A stretch of DNA of 64,000 bases from Hyphomicrobiaceae bacterium (GTDB lineage Bacteria; Pseudomonadota; Alphaproteobacteria; Rhizobiales; Hyphomicrobiaceae): NCBI GenBank assembly GCA_023384095.1, contig JAHDXT010000017.1:1-64000 (forward strand). The letters run 5' to 3'. The translations under genes and the position numbers were made by a program. Under the pieces are notes generated by a model. That model ran no database searches. It was not told the origin of the DNA and was given only the letters and a program-made list of their open reading frames with translations. Below, one piece after another: positions 36,043-48,040 of the stretch (its first letter is position 1; every line of letters starts with the position of its first letter).

Positions 36043-36666
36043 CTAGATCCTGCCGATCCGCACCTTTCCCCGCAGGCCCGCAAGATAGGTGGCGACGAAA
36101 TCGTCCACCAGGACCTCGACCGAGTCGCCCGTGATGCCGGACAGCTTGTCCGCCGTCGACAGCGACGCCAGGCCGTGCAGGCCGGCCCACAAAACGCGGG
36201 CCGACCGTTCGATCGCCTGTGCGTCGAGCCGGTCGGGAGGGATGTGGCGCGCGAGTGCGCTCTCGATCCGGGCGACCAGCCGCTCCAGACGTTCCGAGTA
36301 CCAGGGAGGCACTTCCGATCCGCGCGGGATTGCGTGCTCCGCAATGAGATTCCATAGCTTGGGATGCTCGCGGCAAACGCTCAGGTAGGCTCTGGCGAGC
36401 CGGCTCAAAGGCTCGTCGGCCGTCCCCTCGGCCTCCACCTCGGCGAGCCTGCGGTCGAGCGAGTCGAGGAGCATCGCCTCGACCTGCAGGACCAGATCGT
36501 CGAGGCTGTCGAACAGATTGTAGAGCGTCCCCGGAGAATAGCCGACCCGACGCGCGATCTCCCGCGCAGAGAGGCCGGCCAGCCCGTCCTCCGCGATGAT
36601 GTCGTGCGCAGCGCGGATGACGAGCCCTCGCAATTGCTCAGGAGTGTGCGTGGAACGGCGCCCCAT
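36043..36666 (-). CDS. TetR/AcrR-family transcriptional regulator
   Basis: 207 residues from an ATG at 36666; a TTG at 36732 would add 22. The N-terminal helix-turn-helix is AAHDIIAEDGLAGLSAREIARRVGYSPGTLYNLFDSLDDL. The ligand domain has no informative motif. It converges on the YdjM-like gene and could control either neighbour or itself. Confidence 0.88.
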   Translation of the reverse strand: MGRRSTHTPEQLRGLVIRAAHDIIAEDGLAGLSAREIARRVGYSPGTLYNLFDSLDDLVLQVEAMLLDSLDRRLAEVEAEGTADEPLSRLARAYLSVCREHPKLWNLIAEHAIPRGSEVPPWYSERLERLVARIESALARHIPPDRLDAQAIERSARVLWAGLHGLASLSTADKLSGITGDSVEVLVDDFVATYLAGLRGKVRIGRI

Positions 36667-36892
36667 CGTACGTCTGGACCGATCACGTTCGACCTCTCCG
36701 AGACAGATATGTGACTGCGCGACGTTCCGCAAAGAAAATATCAGTATAGGGATCGCATTTGCAGGCTCTGGCGCCGTCGTCCGATGCTACGACATCAGCG
36801 TATGCCGTCACCCACCGCAGCGCAGGACATGGGTGCTGCATTGATGGAAACTTGAATTCAATCCCACGGGATGGCAGACCCCCGGCGGCCGA

Positions 36893-38032
36893 TCAGGAGC
36901 CGCGGCCCTCGAAGAATTCCTTCACCTTGCTGAAGAACCCGGCGCTCTCGGGGCTGGTGTCGTTGTGGCTTTCGCGCTCGAACTCCTCGAGCAGTTCGCG
37001 CTGGCGCCGTGTCAGGTTTTTCGGGGTCTCCACCTGCACCTGGATGTACATGTCGCCCGAGGCCTTCGAGCGGAGCACCGGCATGCCCTTGCCCTTGAGG
37101 CGGAACTGCTTGCCGGTTTCGGTGCCTTCGGGCACCTTCACGCGCGTCACGCTGCCGTCGAGCGTCGGAACCTCGATCTGACCGCCCAGGGCTGCGGTGA
37201 TCATCGAGATCGGGGCCATGCAGAAGACGTCGGCGCCGTCACGCTGAAAGAGCTCGTGCGGCTTGAGGGTAAGAAAGATGTAGAGGTCGCCGGCCGGTCC
37301 GCCGCGCAGCCCGGCCTCGCCTTCCCCGGCGAGCCGGATCCGGGTGCCGTCCTCGACGCCGGGCGGGATGTTCACGGAGAGCGTGCGCTCGCGCACCACG
37401 CGCCCGGAGCCGGAGCAGTGGGGACACGGGTCCTCGATGATCTCGCCGCGGCCATGGCAGCTCGGACAGGTGCGCTCGATCGTGAAGAAGCCCTGCGAGG
37501 CTCTGACCTTGCCGAGCCCGCCGCATGTCGGGCAGCTCGTAGGCTTGGTGCCGGGCTTGGCGCCGCTTCCCGCGCACTTCTCGCACGACACGCTCGAAGG
37601 CACCCGGATCTGAGCCGACTTGCCCAGGTACGCCTCGCCGAGCGAGATCTCGAGGTTGTAGCGCAGGTCGGCGCCACGCTCGCGTCCCGAGCGCTGGCGC
37701 GGGCCTCTGCGGCCACCCATGAACTCGCCGAACAGGTCGTCGAAGATGTCGGACATGGAAGCGGCGAAATCAGGCCCGAAGCCGCCGCCGGCTCCGCCGC
37801 GGCCGCCATCGAATGCAGCGTGGCCGAACTGGTCGTAGGCGGCGCGCTTCTGGGGATCCTTCAGAGCCTCGTAGGCCTCGGCGATCTCCTTGAAGCGATG
37901 CTCGGCATCCTTGTCGCCTGAGTTGCGGTCCGGGTGGCACTCCTTGGCCAGCCGCCGAAACGCCGATTTGAGCTCCTGCTCGCCGGCGCCCCTGGATACG
38001 CCGAGAACCTCGTAGTAGTCGCGCTTGGCCAT
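36893..38032 (-). CDS. dnaJ: Chaperone DnaJ
   Basis: 379 residues. J domain with HPD at 33-35 ([10 protein letters not shown]), a Gly-rich linker to about residue 120, four CXXCXGXG zinc repeats ([32 protein letters not shown]) and the substrate-binding C-terminal domains. Activates DnaK ATPase and delivers clients. It follows dnaK with a 167 bp gap, on the same strand. Confidence 0.98.
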   Translation of the reverse strand: MAKRDYYEVLGVSRGAGEQELKSAFRRLAKECHPDRNSGDKDAEHRFKEIAEAYEALKDPQKRAAYDQFGHAAFDGGRGGAGGGFGPDFAASMSDIFDDLFGEFMGGRRGPRQRSGRERGADLRYNLEISLGEAYLGKSAQIRVPSSVSCEKCAGSGAKPGTKPTSCPTCGGLGKVRASQGFFTIERTCPSCHGRGEIIEDPCPHCSGSGRVVRERTLSVNIPPGVEDGTRIRLAGEGEAGLRGGPAGDLYIFLTLKPHELFQRDGADVFCMAPISMITAALGGQIEVPTLDGSVTRVKVPEGTETGKQFRLKGKGMPVLRSKASGDMYIQVQVETPKNLTRRQRELLEEFERESHNDTSPESAGFFSKVKEFFEGRGS

Positions 38033-38199
38033 TTACGGACGCCCATTCTCGATCCCGCCCGCAGGGTGGCGACTGTCGTCCCCCGTGCGACGGACCAGAC
38101 CCCGCCCGATCCGACGATCCGGGAGCACTTCGTGCTCGCCGGGAGCGCCCGGTCGACGGCGGGGGTCTTTTTCCTGTTGCCCCAGTCCGGCCCGTGCTG

Positions 38200-40137
<1,938 letters not shown>

Positions 40138-40262
40138 ATCGGCCTTTTCCTCTGTCTGTTCGGCTGACCGCCCAGGCCCGATACCACGGCGCCCGGCAAG
40201 CCCGCTTCCCGCGCGGGGTTGGCGAGGCGGTCCCCTGGAGCTCTTGCAGCAGGTCAGCCGGT

Positions 40263-40290
40263 ATATAAGCGGGGGGGATGGGGGCTGCAA
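40263..40290 (-). promoter_or_regulatory. Candidate promoter upstream of dnaK
   Basis: On the minus strand TTGCAG (40285-40290) and TTATAT (40263-40268) are separated by 16 bp, about 125 bp before the dnaK start. A housekeeping-type promoter is possible. The CCCAT-like word of heat-shock sigma promoters lies only inside the spacer, so RpoH control is not established. No CIRCE element (TTAGCACTC-N9-GAGTGCTAA) was found here. Confidence 0.35.
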
Positions 40291-40417
40291 CGGCAGAGCA
40301 TGACTGGGTTGTGACTAATAATGGCGGCTGGTGCAGCTTGGGCCTCGAACATCGGCACCACGCGATGCGCGCGTCCCAGGCCCTCTCCGCATCGCAATGG
40401 GGAGAGGGGAAGAGGTG

Positions 40418-41140
40418 CTAGTCCGTCGCGCCAGCTCCGTTCCCGCCGTCGGCAGCGTCATGCGGTTGATCGGCCTCCTCGGCCGGCTCGGCTGGCTTCT
40501 CCGGCGGCTGTTGCCTCGCCCCGCCCTTGGCGACCACGACCATCGCCGGCCTCAGCACGCGGTCCTCGATCGTGTAGCCCGGTTGAAAGACCTGCACCAC
40601 GGTGCCGCTCGGCACCTCGGGGTTCTGCTGCTCCATGACTGCCTGGTGGAGGTGCGGGTTGAACGGCTGGCCGGCGGGGTCGATGCGCCTCACGCCGTAG
40701 CGCTCGAGCACGTTGAGGAACTCGCGTTCCATCATCATGACGCCGTCGAGCAGGCTCCTCAGGGTCGGGTTCTGCTCGGCTGCGCCGGCCGGCACCGCTG
40801 AGGCGGCCCGCTGGAAATTGTCGCCCAGGACCGCGATATCGCCCGCGAACCTCGAGATCGCGTACCTGGAGGCGTCGGCCTTCTCGCGCTCCGCGCGCTT
40901 GCGAATATTGTCCATCTCGGCATGGGCCCGAAGCAGGCGGTCGGTCAGATTTGCGACCTGGGACTCGAGCTCGGCTGCACCGGCCTCTGCGTCGGCGGCC
41001 TCGTCGCGCGAGGGCTCCATCGCTTCATCAGGCGTGTCGGGGGATTCGGCAGCGTTGGCGGCCGCATCGGCTTCCGGCTGCTTTTCCGCGGCCGCCATCT
41101 CGGTGGCCTTGGGCTCTTGGGGGCTTGAATTTGCAGTCAT
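40418..41140 (-). CDS. grpE: Nucleotide exchange factor GrpE
   Basis: 240 residues. Releases ADP from DnaK. A long acidic, Ala-rich N-terminus (1-60) precedes the coiled coil and the family core LRAHAEMDNIRKRAEREK, GVMMMEREFLNVLERYGVRRIDPAGQPFNPHLHQAV and VFQPGYTIEDRVLRPAMV. The C-terminal extension is rich in Glu, Pro and Ala. Confidence 0.96.
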   Translation of the reverse strand: MTANSSPQEPKATEMAAAEKQPEADAAANAAESPDTPDEAMEPSRDEAADAEAGAAELESQVANLTDRLLRAHAEMDNIRKRAEREKADASRYAISRFAGDIAVLGDNFQRAASAVPAGAAEQNPTLRSLLDGVMMMEREFLNVLERYGVRRIDPAGQPFNPHLHQAVMEQQNPEVPSGTVVQVFQPGYTIEDRVLRPAMVVVAKGGARQQPPEKPAEPAEEADQPHDAADGGNGAGATD

Positions 41141-41234
41141 AAGTCGTCGAGTACCTGTTCTTGCTGGGAAGAGACAAGCGTGAAACGCGGCGGGCAGGAA
41201 TTCGCCCGGTATGATGGGTCGGGGCGAGGAAAAA

Positions 41235-42293
41235 TCAAGTGAGGAGCCGACCGACCAGTCTGGCCGTGTAATCGACCATGGGGATGATCCGCGCATAGTT
41301 GATCCGCGTCGGCCCGATCACGCCGAGCACGCCGACGATCTTGCGCGACTTGTCCTGGAACGGCGCCACGATGAGCGACGACCCGGAGAGCGAGAACAGC
41401 TTGTTCTCCGAGCCGATGAAGATGCGCACGCCCTCGGCCCGCTCTGCGAGGCCCAGGAGCTGGATGAGGTCGCGCTTGGTCTCGAGATCCTCGAAAAGCT
41501 GGCGGATGCGCTCCAGCTCCTCGATGGCTGTCAGGTCCTTGAGCAGGTTCGACTGCCCACGCACGATCAGGCTCTGGCGGTCGCCGAGCGCTCCCGCCCA
41601 CTCGGCGAGCCCGGCCTCGATGACCTTCTGCGTGAGGGCGTCGAGCTCCGCCCTGGCGCTGGCGATCTGCTGCTCGATGCGGCTCCTCGCCTCGGCCATG
41701 GAAAGCCCCAGCACGTGCGCATTGAGGTAGTTGGCCGCCTCGATCAAGGCCGAGGGCGGAAGGCCCGGGTGCAGCGAGATGACGCGGTTCTCGACCGTCT
41801 GGTCATCGCCGACCAGCACCACCAGGGCGCGTCCGGGCTCCAGCGGCACGAACTCGATGTGCTTCAGCCGGCTGACCTGCTTCTCTGCCAGCACCACGCC
41901 GGCGCAGTGCGACAGGCCGGAAATCATCTCGCCCGCCTCGGCGAGCAACTGCTCGATCGACGTCTCGCGCTTGTACCCGATCTGCGACTGGATCTGCGCG
42001 CGCTCGACGTCCGTGAGGTCGCCGAGCTCGAGCAGGCCGTCGACGAACAGCCGCAGCCCCACGTGCGTCGGCATGCGTCCGGCCGAGGTGTGGGGGGCGA
42101 AGATGAGTCCGAGCTGCTCCAGGTCCGACATCACGTTGCGCACCGACGCCGGCGACAGCGTCATCGGCAGATTGCGCGACAGATTGCGCGAGCCCACGGG
42201 CTCGCCGGTCGCGAGATAGGTCTCGACGATCTGACGAAAAATTGCGCGAGAGCGCTCGTTGAGCCTTTTCAGCTCGCTCACGGTGCGAGTCAT
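41235..42293 (-). CDS. hrcA: Heat-inducible transcription repressor HrcA
   Basis: 352 residues. N-terminal winged helix ([42 protein letters not shown]) and the GAF-like sensor domain. Represses heat-shock genes at CIRCE sites when GroEL is free. It heads the hrcA-grpE order and is divergent from rph. The gap to rph is 188 bp. Confidence 0.96.
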   Translation of the reverse strand: MTRTVSELKRLNERSRAIFRQIVETYLATGEPVGSRNLSRNLPMTLSPASVRNVMSDLEQLGLIFAPHTSAGRMPTHVGLRLFVDGLLELGDLTDVERAQIQSQIGYKRETSIEQLLAEAGEMISGLSHCAGVVLAEKQVSRLKHIEFVPLEPGRALVVLVGDDQTVENRVISLHPGLPPSALIEAANYLNAHVLGLSMAEARSRIEQQIASARAELDALTQKVIEAGLAEWAGALGDRQSLIVRGQSNLLKDLTAIEELERIRQLFEDLETKRDLIQLLGLAERAEGVRIFIGSENKLFSLSGSSLIVAPFQDKSRKIVGVLGVIGPTRINYARIIPMVDYTARLVGRLLT

Positions 42294-42334
42294 GCTTCTC
42301 GTTGCTAAGGGACGTAGGCTCCGTCAACAACCTC

Positions 42335-42352
42335 GAGCCTGAATCTAGGCTC
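42335..42352. promoter_or_regulatory. Inverted repeat in the hrcA-rph divergent region
   Basis: GAGCCT-GAATCT-AGGCTC, a perfect 6-bp inverted repeat with a 6-base centre between divergent hrcA and rph. Not the CIRCE sequence. Could bind a regulator or be chance. Confidence 0.25.
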
Positions 42353-42481
42353 AGGCGGGCAAGCTCGTCAAATCGCGGATCGATTGCGGTTGAACGGCTG
42401 CGGGCGCTCGCCTAGGGTGCCGCGCACCAGGGCTTGTCCGGCGGTCGGCTGGCCTCCTCGCTGATAACCAGAATGCCTCTC

Positions 42482-43195
42482 ATGCGACCCTCCAAGCGCA
42501 AGCCCGACGAGCTCCGCCGCGTCTCTTTCGAGCGCGCCGTATCGATGCACGCGGAAGGCTCCTGTCTCATCAAGTTCGGGCACACGCACGTGCTGTGCAC
42601 GGCGAGCCTGGAGGAGCGCGTGCCGCCCTGGCTCAAGAACCAGGGGCGCGGCTGGGTGACGGCCGAGTACGGAATGCTACCGCGCGCCACCACCGAGCGC
42701 ACGCGCCGCGAGGCCAGCCTCGGTCATCCCTCCGGCCGCACCCAGGAGATCCAGCGGCTGATCGGCCGGGCGCTGCGCTCCGTCGTCGACGTGCAGAGGC
42801 TTGGCGAACGGCAGATCTCCATCGACTGCGACGTGCTGCAGGCCGATGGCGGCACCCGCACCGCGGCGATCACCGGGGCCTGGGTCGCGCTCCACGACTG
42901 CCTGCATTGGATGCGGGCTCGCGAGATGATCGGCGAGGGCGTGCTCAAGGACCAGGTCGCCGCCGTATCCGCCGGTCTCTACGAGGGCGTTCCGGTCCTG
43001 GATCTCGACTATGCCGAGGACTCGGAGGCCGACGCGGACGCCAATTTCGTGATGACCGGGTCGGGCGGCATCGTCGAGGTGCAGGGCACCGCCGAGAAGA
43101 CGCCGTTCAGCCAGGAGCGCTTCGACGAGCTGATGGCGCTGGCGCGCAAGGGCATCAAGGAGCTGGCGGCGCTGCAGCAATTGACGGTGGCGTGA
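42482..43195 (+). CDS. rph: Ribonuclease PH
   Basis: 237 residues from the ATG at 42482 ([17 protein letters not shown]). Phosphorolytic 3'-5' trimming of tRNA precursors. The conserved [33 protein letters not shown], and [22 protein letters not shown] are present, with phosphate-binding Arg in RTREA-like positions ([10 protein letters not shown]). Often near hrcA in Alphaproteobacteria. Confidence 0.97.
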   Translation: MRPSKRKPDELRRVSFERAVSMHAEGSCLIKFGHTHVLCTASLEERVPPWLKNQGRGWVTAEYGMLPRATTERTRREASLGHPSGRTQEIQRLIGRALRSVVDVQRLGERQISIDCDVLQADGGTRTAAITGAWVALHDCLHWMRAREMIGEGVLKDQVAAVSAGLYEGVPVLDLDYAEDSEADADANFVMTGSGGIVEVQGTAEKTPFSQERFDELMALARKGIKELAALQQLTVA

Positions 43196-43213
43196 GCCGA
43201 TCTCGATCTTAAC

Positions 43214-43363
43214 CGTCATCCCGGACGACGAGCCGCGCTGGCGGCGAGGAGATCCGGGATCCAGCATAAGAATCGTCCGAAGGACGCAACATATTGAGCC
43301 TTTGGCACTTTTGGCACTGGATCCCGGAGCGGCGGTCGCTGCGCTCCCTTGTCCGGGATGACG
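43214..43363. repeat. Composite inverted repeat downstream of rph
   Basis: Outer arms CGTCATCCCGGAC (43214-43226) and GTCCGGGATGACG (43351-43363) are perfect inverted copies. Nested arms GATCCGGGATCCAG (43251-43264) and CTGGATCCCGG (43317-43327) also pair. The whole 150 bp can form a long two-level hairpin. Similar CGTCATCCCGGAC-ended elements are widespread in alphaproteobacterial genomes. Confidence 0.8.
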
Positions 43364-43401
43364 ACATTGATGTGAAACCTGTTTAGAGCGCCGAAGACGC
43401 G

Positions 43402-43812
43402 ATGACACCGGCAGGGGTTCTGGAAACCGTTCTCTACGTGAACGATCTCGACGCGGCGGAGCGTTTTTATCGCGACGTGCTCGGGATGGAGCCCTTCTCC
43501 AAGGCGCCCGGGCGACAGCTCTTCTACCGATGTGGCGACCAGGTGCTGCTGCTGTTCGATCCTGAGGCGACCTCCAAGCCTCCCGCTCCGAACGCACTGC
43601 CTGTACCACCGCACGGTGCCGTCGGGCCGGGACACGTCTGTTTCCGGGCCAGCGCCGGCGAGATCGAGGCCTGGCGGCAGCGGCTCGCCGGCCATGGCGT
43701 CGCCATCGAGGCGGACTTCGAGTGGCCGGGCGGCGGCCGCTCGATCTACTTCCGCGATCCGGCCGGCAATTGTCTGGAGTTCGCCGAGCCGCGCATCTGG
43801 GGCCTCTCCTGA
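43402..43812 (+). CDS. VOC-family (glyoxalase/bleomycin resistance fold) protein
   Basis: 136 residues with two beta-alpha-beta modules ([48 protein letters not shown]) and the metal-ligand-bearing ends [16 protein letters not shown]. Single domain, likely a dimer. The stop shares a base with the start of rdgB, so the two are translated together. Substrate unknown. Confidence 0.88.
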   Translation: MTPAGVLETVLYVNDLDAAERFYRDVLGMEPFSKAPGRQLFYRCGDQVLLLFDPEATSKPPAPNALPVPPHGAVGPGHVCFRASAGEIEAWRQRLAGHGVAIEADFEWPGGGRSIYFRDPAGNCLEFAEPRIWGLS

Positions 43813-44435
43813 TGCGCCGTCTGCTGCCGGGAACTCGGCTCGTCGTCGCCAGCCACAACCCCGGCAAGCTGCGGGAGATCGCCGATCTGGTCCAGCCCTA
43901 CGGGCTCGACGCCGTCTCCGCCGGGTCGCTCGGCCTGCCGGAGCCCGAGGAGACGGAGACGACCTTCGCCGGCAACGCCCAGCTGAAGGCGGTGGCTGCG
44001 GCGACAGCGTCAGGGCTGCCGGCGTTATCGGACGACTCCGGCCTCGAGATCGAGGCTCTGGGCGGCCGTCCGGGCATTCACTCGGCTCGCTGGGCCGGCC
44101 CAGGGAGGGATTTCAGCCTCGCCATGCAGCGCGTCGCGGACGAGCTCGAGACGGCGGGCGCCTGGAGCGGCCCGGGCCCGCGCGCCAATTTCACCTGTGC
44201 GCTCAGTCTTGCATGGCCGGACGGCGAGGCGCACATCTTCGAGGGAAAGGTATTCGGCCGGCTCGTGTGGCCGCCGCGCGGCGACCGTGGGTTCGGCTAC
44301 GACCCCATGTTCCTGGCCGACGGCGAGTCCCTGACGTTCGGCGAGATGGACCCGGCAGACAAGCATGCGATCAGCCACCGCGCCCGGGCCTTCGCCCTCT
44401 TCGTGGATGCCTGCGTCGACGGCCGGCAACCCTGA
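43812..44435 (+). CDS. rdgB: XTP/dITP diphosphohydrolase (RdgB/HAM1)
   Basis: 207 residues. Removes non-canonical purine triphosphates from the nucleotide pool. Motifs [53 protein letters not shown] and GYDPMF are all present. Translationally linked to the VOC gene before it and overlapped by hemW after it. Confidence 0.96.
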   Translation: MRRLLPGTRLVVASHNPGKLREIADLVQPYGLDAVSAGSLGLPEPEETETTFAGNAQLKAVAAATASGLPALSDDSGLEIEALGGRPGIHSARWAGPGRDFSLAMQRVADELETAGAWSGPGPRANFTCALSLAWPDGEAHIFEGKVFGRLVWPPRGDRGFGYDPMFLADGESLTFGEMDPADKHAISHRARAFALFVDACVDGRQP

Positions 44436-45612
44436 CGAGGCAGGCTTCGGCGTCTACATCCACTGGCCGTTCTGCGCATCGAAGTGCCCCTATTGCGACT
44501 TCAACAGCCACGTGCGCATCGGCGGCATCGACGAGCCTCGCTATCTGGCAGCCTTCCGGCGCGAGCTCGGCACCACGCGCGAGCGGATCGGCCCGCGCAC
44601 TGTCACCAGCGTTTTCATCGGCGGCGGCACCCCATCCCTGATGCAGCCTGCGACGGTCGGCGGCATCCTGGACGACATCGGCCGGCTCTGGTCCCTCGCT
44701 CCGGATGCCGAGGTGACGCTCGAGGCGAACCCGTCGAGCGTCGAGGCTCGCCGGTTCCGCGGCTACCGGGCTGCCGGGGTCGATCGCGTCTCGCTCGGCG
44801 TGCAGGCGCTGCGTGACCCGGATCTGAAGGCGCTCGGCCGGCTGCATTCGGTCGCAGAAGCCAAAGCCGCCATTGCCGTCGCCAGCAGCACGTTCGCGCG
44901 CTTCAGTTTCGACCTGATCTATGCGCGGGCTGGGCAGTCCGTGGCAGCGTGGCGCGAAGAACTCGGCGAGGCATTGGAGCTTTCGGGCGGCCACCTGTCC
45001 CTTTACCAGCTCACGATCGAGGAGGGCACACCGTTTGCTGCGCTCCACGCCGCCGGCAAGCTGCGCGTGCCCGATGGCGATCTGGCAAGTGAGCTTTACG
45101 AGCTGACCAACGCGTTGACGGCCGCCCATGGCCTGCCAGCCTACGAGATCTCGAACCACGCCGCGCCGGGTCAGGAGAGCCGCCACAACCTGCTCTACTG
45201 GCGCTATGGCGAGTATGCCGGGATCGGCCCAGGCGCGCACGGCCGCCTGGTCGCCGGGCACGAGCGGCTGGCGACCGTGAGCGAGCGCGCGCCGGAGCGC
45301 TGGCTGGCGGCCGTCGAGCAGCAGGGGGATGGACTGCTGTCGGCGGAGCCGCTGTCGCGGCAAGAGCAGGCCGACGAGGCCCTGCTGATGGGGCTGCGGC
45401 TCGCAGAAGGACTCGACCTCGGCCGGCTCGAACGGATCGGCAGCGTGCTGCCGGGGCGCGGGGCGATCGAGGAGCTGGTAGCTCGGGATCAGCTCGCCGT
45501 ATTATCCGATGCGGGCCGCCGGATCAGGGCGACACCCGCGGGCCGGATGGTGCTCAACGAGCTGGTCCTGCGTCTTTCTGCAAGCTTCGAGAGCGGGTCG
45601 CGCCGACGCTGA
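44407..45612 (+). CDS. hemW: Heme chaperone HemW (coproporphyrinogen III oxidase-like radical SAM protein)
   Basis: 401 residues from an ATG at 44407 inside the end of rdgB (29-base overlap). Radical SAM motif [11 protein letters not shown] with IHWPF before it, GGGTPSL for SAM binding, [20 protein letters not shown] and the HemW-specific [34 protein letters not shown]. HemW inserts or carries heme; older annotations call it HemN-like oxidase. Usual position after rdgB. Confidence 0.95.
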   Translation: MPASTAGNPDEAGFGVYIHWPFCASKCPYCDFNSHVRIGGIDEPRYLAAFRRELGTTRERIGPRTVTSVFIGGGTPSLMQPATVGGILDDIGRLWSLAPDAEVTLEANPSSVEARRFRGYRAAGVDRVSLGVQALRDPDLKALGRLHSVAEAKAAIAVASSTFARFSFDLIYARAGQSVAAWREELGEALELSGGHLSLYQLTIEEGTPFAALHAAGKLRVPDGDLASELYELTNALTAAHGLPAYEISNHAAPGQESRHNLLYWRYGEYAGIGPGAHGRLVAGHERLATVSERAPERWLAAVEQQGDGLLSAEPLSRQEQADEALLMGLRLAEGLDLGRLERIGSVLPGRGAIEELVARDQLAVLSDAGRRIRATPAGRMVLNELVLRLSASFESGSRRR

Positions 45613-45698
45613 CTGCATGATCGGCAATTCCCTCACCTGTCAGCCGGACACCTCGCCCCTTCGGCTGCGCCCAGTGGACAGGCGCCTGCCGGCGGCTT

Positions 45699-46292
45699 AT
45701 GCACGCCGCCATGATCAGGAAGCTCTATGACTGGACGATGGACCTGGCGGGCCACAGGCGGGCACCGCAGGCGCTGTTCTGGGTCGCCTTCATCGAGAGC
45801 TCCGTCTTCCCGATTCCTCCCGACGTGATGCTGATGCCCATGGTGCTGGCCAACCGGCTCAAGGCTTGGGCCTATGCCGGCGTCGCAACGGCCGGCTCGG
45901 TCCTGGGCGGCATCGCCGGCTACCTGATCGGCCTGTTCCTGTTCGACCTCGTCGGCCGGCCGCTGCTCGATCTCTATGGCTACGGCCAGAGCTTCGAGCA
46001 GTTCGCCAGCAACTACAACGAGCACGGCGCGCTGATCGTGTTCTTCTTCGGCGTGACGCCGTTCCCCTACAAAGTGATCACCATCGCCAGCGGCGTGACG
46101 CAGCTCAACCTTCTCGTCTTCGTCCTTGCCAGCATCGCCTCGCGCGGCTTGCGGTTCTTTCTCGTGAGCGGCCTGCTCTACTGGTTCGGACCGCCCATTC
46201 GCGACTTCATCGAGAAGCGGCTGGGGCTCTTGACGATCCTGTTCTTCGTGCTGCTTTTCGGCGGGTTCATCGCCGCCAGATACCTCGTGTGA
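45699..46292 (+). CDS. YqaA/DedA-like membrane protein
   Basis: 197 residues, four or five membrane segments. SNARE-associated-family features: ESSVFPIPPDVMLMPMVLAN, GSVLGGIAGYLIGLFLFD, and the downstream GVTPFPYKVITIASGV. The DedA superfamily is linked to lipid carrier recycling and membrane balance. It lies 1 bp before dsbB on the same strand, so probably co-transcribed. Confidence 0.87.
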   Translation: MHAAMIRKLYDWTMDLAGHRRAPQALFWVAFIESSVFPIPPDVMLMPMVLANRLKAWAYAGVATAGSVLGGIAGYLIGLFLFDLVGRPLLDLYGYGQSFEQFASNYNEHGALIVFFFGVTPFPYKVITIASGVTQLNLLVFVLASIASRGLRFFLVSGLLYWFGPPIRDFIEKRLGLLTILFFVLLFGGFIAARYLV

Positions 46293-46293
46293 A

Positions 46294-46821
46294 ATGGTGA
46301 CCTCGACCCTGCCTCGACCCGAGCGAGACCCGGCTTACAGATGTGGCGCCGCCGCCCTCGCCGCGGCAGCCGCGATCATCCTCGCCGCGCTCGCGTTCGA
46401 GCATATCGGCGGCTACAGGCCCTGCCCGCTCTGCCTGCAGCAGCGCTATGCCTATTACGCAGGCATCCCGCTGCTGTTCGGCGCGCTCGTGCTGGTCAGC
46501 ATGGGTCGGCGGAAGATCGCGGCAGCGATCTTCGCCCTGGTCGCCGCGGCGTTTCTCGCCAATGCCGGGCTCGGCGTCTACCACGCCGGCGTGGAGTGGA
46601 AGCTGTGGGCGGGGCCGCAGACCTGCCAGCTTGCGCTGGAGCCGCTGCCGACCGGCCAAGGCGGCCTGCTGAAGCAGCTCGAGACCGTTCGCGTCATCCG
46701 CTGCGACGAGGCGCCGTGGCAGCTCCTCGGCCTTTCCTTTGCCGGCTGGAACGCCGTGCTGTCGCTATTGCTGTCGCTCGGCGCGTTCACCGCCTCCCGC
46801 CTCGCCTGGCAGCGCGCCTGA
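46294..46821 (+). CDS. dsbB: Disulfide bond formation protein DsbB
   Basis: 175 residues. Inner-membrane quinone-linked oxidase of DsbA. Four membrane helices. First active pair CPLC (GGYRPCPLCLQQRYAYYAGI), second pair in the large periplasmic loop (QTCQLA and IRCDEAPW). Length and spacing are normal. Confidence 0.93.
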   Translation: MVTSTLPRPERDPAYRCGAAALAAAAAIILAALAFEHIGGYRPCPLCLQQRYAYYAGIPLLFGALVLVSMGRRKIAAAIFALVAAAFLANAGLGVYHAGVEWKLWAGPQTCQLALEPLPTGQGGLLKQLETVRVIRCDEAPWQLLGLSFAGWNAVLSLLLSLGAFTASRLAWQRA

Positions 46822-46908
46822 CAGCGCCACCGGCCGTTTCTGCTCCCGACCGGCGTCGATTCAGAGCTGAACAATCGCTCAGTGAAAAACCTTGTGTTGG
46901 CCCAAAAC

Positions 46909-46928
46909 GTGTCACCGTACGGTCACAC
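46909..46928. promoter_or_regulatory. Palindrome upstream of a small basic protein gene
   Basis: GTG-TC-ACCGTACGGT-CA-CAC: a perfect 10-bp palindrome with flanking GTG/CAC, 72 bp before the start at 47000. A second inverted repeat, TTCGC...GCGAA, lies at about 46951-46970. Candidate regulator site; no known consensus recognised. Confidence 0.3.
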
Positions 46929-46999
46929 GGCAACGGTTAAGTTCATCCCGTTCGCGGAACACAGTGCGAACACGAGTGTAGCAGGTGAGGAGCGTACCA

Positions 47000-47380
47000 G
47001 TGCAAGGCGTATCGCGTAACGCTGCCTCCCGTCTGCCGCTGCCGCGGCCCCAGTTCAAGCGTACCGCCCGGGATGCCAGCGTACCGGCATCGGGTGCGAC
47101 GGCCGCCGAGTTCGTAGGACTGTCGCCGCGTTCGCGTACCAGTAGCGTTCCGTTGCGTCCCGTTGCGTCAGAGTACGGCACTTCCCCAGGAAATGTGCTT
47201 CGACGCGCATTTCTCGCGATCAAGCGGGCCGCAGCAGCGAAGGAGAGTAGGCGTATCGCTGGGCGGCTCGCGCAGATCGCGGAGCGGCTTGCGGATGCGA
47301 GGCGGTTCATGGACCGCCGGGGCAGGCTGCCGCCGCGACCCGGGAAGGGGCCGCAGGTCGTGAGTCGGCGTCTGCAGTGA
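47000..47380 (+). CDS. Small basic protein of unknown function
   Basis: 126 residues from a GTG at 47000, seven bases after a clean GAGGAG site. Rich in Arg, Pro and Ser in the first 60 residues and then a helix AFLAIKRAAAAKESRRIAGRLAQIAERLADARRFM. No membrane segment or motif. Codon usage is less GC-biased at the third position than its neighbours. Family not recognised; it may be a real, fast-evolving gene or a chance frame. Confidence 0.4.
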   Translation: MQGVSRNAASRLPLPRPQFKRTARDASVPASGATAAEFVGLSPRSRTSSVPLRPVASEYGTSPGNVLRRAFLAIKRAAAAKESRRIAGRLAQIAERLADARRFMDRRGRLPPRPGKGPQVVSRRLQ

Positions 47381-47389
47381 GGCGTGAGC

Positions 47390-47500
47390 ATGCAAGGAGT
47401 CGGTCAGGCCGAGAGCCCGTGGCTTCCGCTGCACGAGGCGGTGGGATCGCTGATGGGCGCATTGAGCAAGCACCGGAAGGTTTCAATAGCAAAGCCTGAC
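47390..47500 (+). CDS. Possible 36-residue small protein
   Basis: Short frame starting ATG with GAGG seven bases upstream, directly after the stop of the previous small gene, so it could be coupled to it. Sequence begins MQGVGQAESPWLPLHEAVGSL and ends in a basic KHRKVSIAKP tail. No homology judgment is possible by eye. Confidence 0.22.
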
Positions 47501-47546
47501 CGCAGGACCGAACCAGCCCCGACGGCCGGGAGCTGAGGACAGAATT

Positions 47547-47565
47547 GGAGGCGAGCTTCGCCTCC
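47547..47565. terminator. Hairpin GGAGGCGA-GCT-TCGCCTCC
   Basis: Perfect 8-bp stem with a 3-base loop in the gap after the small genes. Followed by CGCGAGC rather than T residues, so a factor-independent terminator is not certain. Nothing else is seen in 47501-47714. Confidence 0.3.
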
Positions 47566-47714
47566 CGCGAGCTGGCAAGCACGAACGGCGTACGACGACA
47601 GTCTCCTCGAAGGCCTCACATTGCACGGTCCCGCGTAGTGATGCCAGAGCACCGGGCGTGTTTGCCACCCTTCCATGGCCCGCGACGGGCCGCGTCGAGA
47701 CGTGAGGCAATGTG

Positions 47715-47930
47715 ATGAACCGCGATCATATCAATCCGCTGCAGTGGCATCCCGCCGTCGGCGTCGCGCGGCAGGTATGCGCGCGCGTTTTCAGCGACGG
47801 CGGCACGCCCGCCGATGCCGTGATCGCATTCGGACTCGCCGCCGGGGATGCTCAGGCCATGACCTGGAGCAAGGCGGTCGAGGTCATCGCCGAGCGGCTC
47901 TGCCTCCGCGACCTGCGCAAGGCGGCCTGA
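47715..47930 (+). CDS. Small conserved-looking protein of unknown function
   Basis: 71 residues from an ATG (or the GTG one codon earlier) with GAGG upstream. NPLQWHPAVGVARQVCARVFSDGGTPADAVIAFGLAAGD followed by WSKAVEVIAERLCLRDLRKAA. Predicted mostly helical, soluble and compact, with strong GC bias at third positions like true genes here. Family not recognised. Confidence 0.55.
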   Translation: MNRDHINPLQWHPAVGVARQVCARVFSDGGTPADAVIAFGLAAGDAQAMTWSKAVEVIAERLCLRDLRKAA

Positions 47931-47935
47931 CAACG

Positions 47936-48035
47936 ATGATGCCCTCCCCTCGACGGGGAGGGCGCGCGCCGAAGCCGCATGGGTGGGGTGGACCACGGAT
48001 GAGACATCGGCGCGAGGGGACCCCCACCGCCTCCC
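47936..48035. repeat. GC-rich dispersed repeat, copy B
   Basis: CCCTCCCCTCGACGGGGAGGG, then GGGTGGGGTGG, CACGGATGAGACATCGGCGC and a GGGGACCCCCACC tract. Matches copy A at 19376-19505 word for word in several places and is immediately followed by bipartite repeat copy 3. Confidence 0.75.
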
Positions 48036-48040
48036 TTCAC

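Noticed and set aside
40140-40330. CIRCE element upstream of dnaK
   Set aside because: No TTAGCACTC-N9-GAGTGCTAA or close variant was found, although hrcA is adjacent.
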